Source of the DNA: Cellulomonadaceae bacterium
Lineage (GTDB): Bacteria; Actinomycetota; Actinomycetes; Actinomycetales; Cellulomonadaceae
DNA: 5,515 bases
NCBI GenBank assembly: GCA_031282935.1
Contig: JAITCS010000165.1
Coordinates: forward strand, 1-5,515
Direction of reading: 5' to 3'
The stretch's first letter is position 1. The number at the start of each line of letters is the position of its first letter. Below the pieces are notes generated by a model that did no database searches, was not told where the DNA came from, and worked only from the letters and a program-made list of their open reading frames with translations. Shown here one piece after another: positions 4,908 to 5,515 of the stretch. The position numbers were made by a program, and so were the translations under genes.

Positions 4908-5515
4908 GTGTTTCGGTCTGCCGCTCTGCAACGCGGAATTACTATTGGGCATATTCCCCCAGATAAGTTCCATGAGTATCGCTTGCAGCAAATTTTTGAG
5001 GGATACAAGTGGGATTACCAGTCGGGCCAGCAAGCCACCATAAGTGATGCCGTAGTTTTGCTCGATGACAAGCAATACACGTATTTAGTCGAAACCGCGC
5101 AACAACTGTTCACCGAAACCGTTGCGATGGAAATGGAATTAAAATCTCAGCCGGATTTATTGCGGGAACTTGGTTTGTCACAAAAATTAGTGGAGTTATT
5201 ATCAAACTCCAATTATGACCCAACTCAACATATTAGGATGATGCGTTTCGATTTCCACCCCACCACAACGGGTTGGAAAATATCGGAAGTCAATAGCGAT
5301 GTTCCTGCTGGATTTCAGGAATCTTCATTGCACCCTATTTTCGCGGCCGCGCATTTTGAGGGCTATGAACCGGCCGGGCATTTCGGGGCGAGTTTCGCGT
5401 TAGCTTTGCGTACTTTAGTTCCGGCGGGTAATAGGATCGCTTTTGTGTATGATTCGCACACTGTTGAGGATAGTCAGTTGCTGCGTTTCCTCGGGGATTA
5501 CCTGGCGGGTTTGGG
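4908..5515 (+). CDS. N-terminal part of a glutathionylspermidine-synthase-like ATP-grasp ligase
   Basis: The frame stays open from GTG 4908 to the window edge, giving 202 codons of an incomplete protein. Members of this circularly permuted ATP-grasp family make amide bonds through an acyl-phosphate intermediate. The visible part has IPP near residue 17, a KWD motif (34-36), a helical stretch rich in Glu/Leu (60-105), and the RFDF (113-116) ... SEVNSDVP (126-133) block. That block corresponds to the family's R-D ... E-x-N-x-D-x-P signature preceding the ATP-grasp core. The core itself lies beyond the edge. The start abuts the lipoprotein's TAA with no clear ribosome binding site, so translation probably relies on termination-reinitiation. 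Base composition from about 5080 to 5340 is clearly AT-richer (about 37-45% GC by hand count per 60 bases) than the metal ATPase gene. The exact substrate is unknown. Confidence 0.75.
   Translation, partial: MFRSAALQRGITIGHIPPDKFHEYRLQQIFEGYKWDYQSGQQATISDAVVLLDDKQYTYLVETAQQLFTETVAMEMELKSQPDLLRELGLSQKLVELLSNSNYDPTQHIRMMRFDFHPTTTGWKISEVNSDVPAGFQESSLHPIFAAAHFEGYEPAGHFGASFALALRTLVPAGNRIAFVYDSHTVEDSQLLRFLGDYLAGL

Noticed and set aside
4530..5075. Minus-strand 181-codon frame across the lipoprotein/ligase junction
   Set aside because: It is antisense to two genes supported by motifs and has no ribosome binding site or family resemblance.
1..5515. CRISPR array, tRNA, rRNA or insertion sequence
   Set aside because: No regularly spaced repeats, cloverleaf-like segments, rRNA-like blocks, terminal inverted repeats or transposase motifs were seen on either strand.

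Overview
The window looks like chromosomal DNA from a high- to mid-GC Gram-positive bacterium, most likely an actinomycete. The reasons are GC-rich, GTG-using genes, a lipobox lipoprotein with a Pro/Ala/Thr/Ser-rich tether, a candidate leaderless promoter, and a Tpx-type peroxiredoxin with a PDINTPVC active site. I cannot name the genus. I see no rRNA, tRNA, CRISPR array, transposase or integrase.

Left part (1-1174), all on the minus strand. The first 23 bases hold the start of a gene that runs off the left edge; it is supported by a textbook ribosome binding site but its function cannot be read. Next comes tpx (243-728), a thiol peroxidase. Then comes a small gene (806-1174) for a Gly/Arg-rich protein with a Met-rich MRPM repeat and a C-terminal membrane segment. 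Between the last two lies a compact control site: a strong intrinsic terminator for the small gene (756-788), overlapped by a sigma70-like promoter (789-817) whose transcripts would start inside the hairpin and so escape it.

Middle part (1175-3381). A 215-base divergent intergenic region separates the Met-rich gene from a plus-strand heavy-metal (P1B-type) ATPase (1390-3381). This pump has a TPC metal motif, no N-terminal metal-binding domain and an unusual internal 11-residue duplication. The divergent layout suggests, but does not prove, that the Met-rich membrane protein and the pump belong to one metal-handling module.

Right part (3382-5515). After a 236-base spacer comes a lipoprotein gene (3618-4907). 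It joins a DNRLRE-like beta domain to a second domain with a conserved-looking Cys...His pair (GNC ... DYHFW). One TAA codon later, in the same reading frame, a glutathionylspermidine-synthase-like ATP-grasp gene begins (4908 to the right edge). This pair is the most unusual part of the window: a putative exported Cys/His hydrolase directly joined to an amide-forming ligase, with AT-richer DNA than the pump gene. It recalls the amidase plus synthetase pairing of bifunctional glutathionylspermidine synthetase, but the substrate here is unknown.
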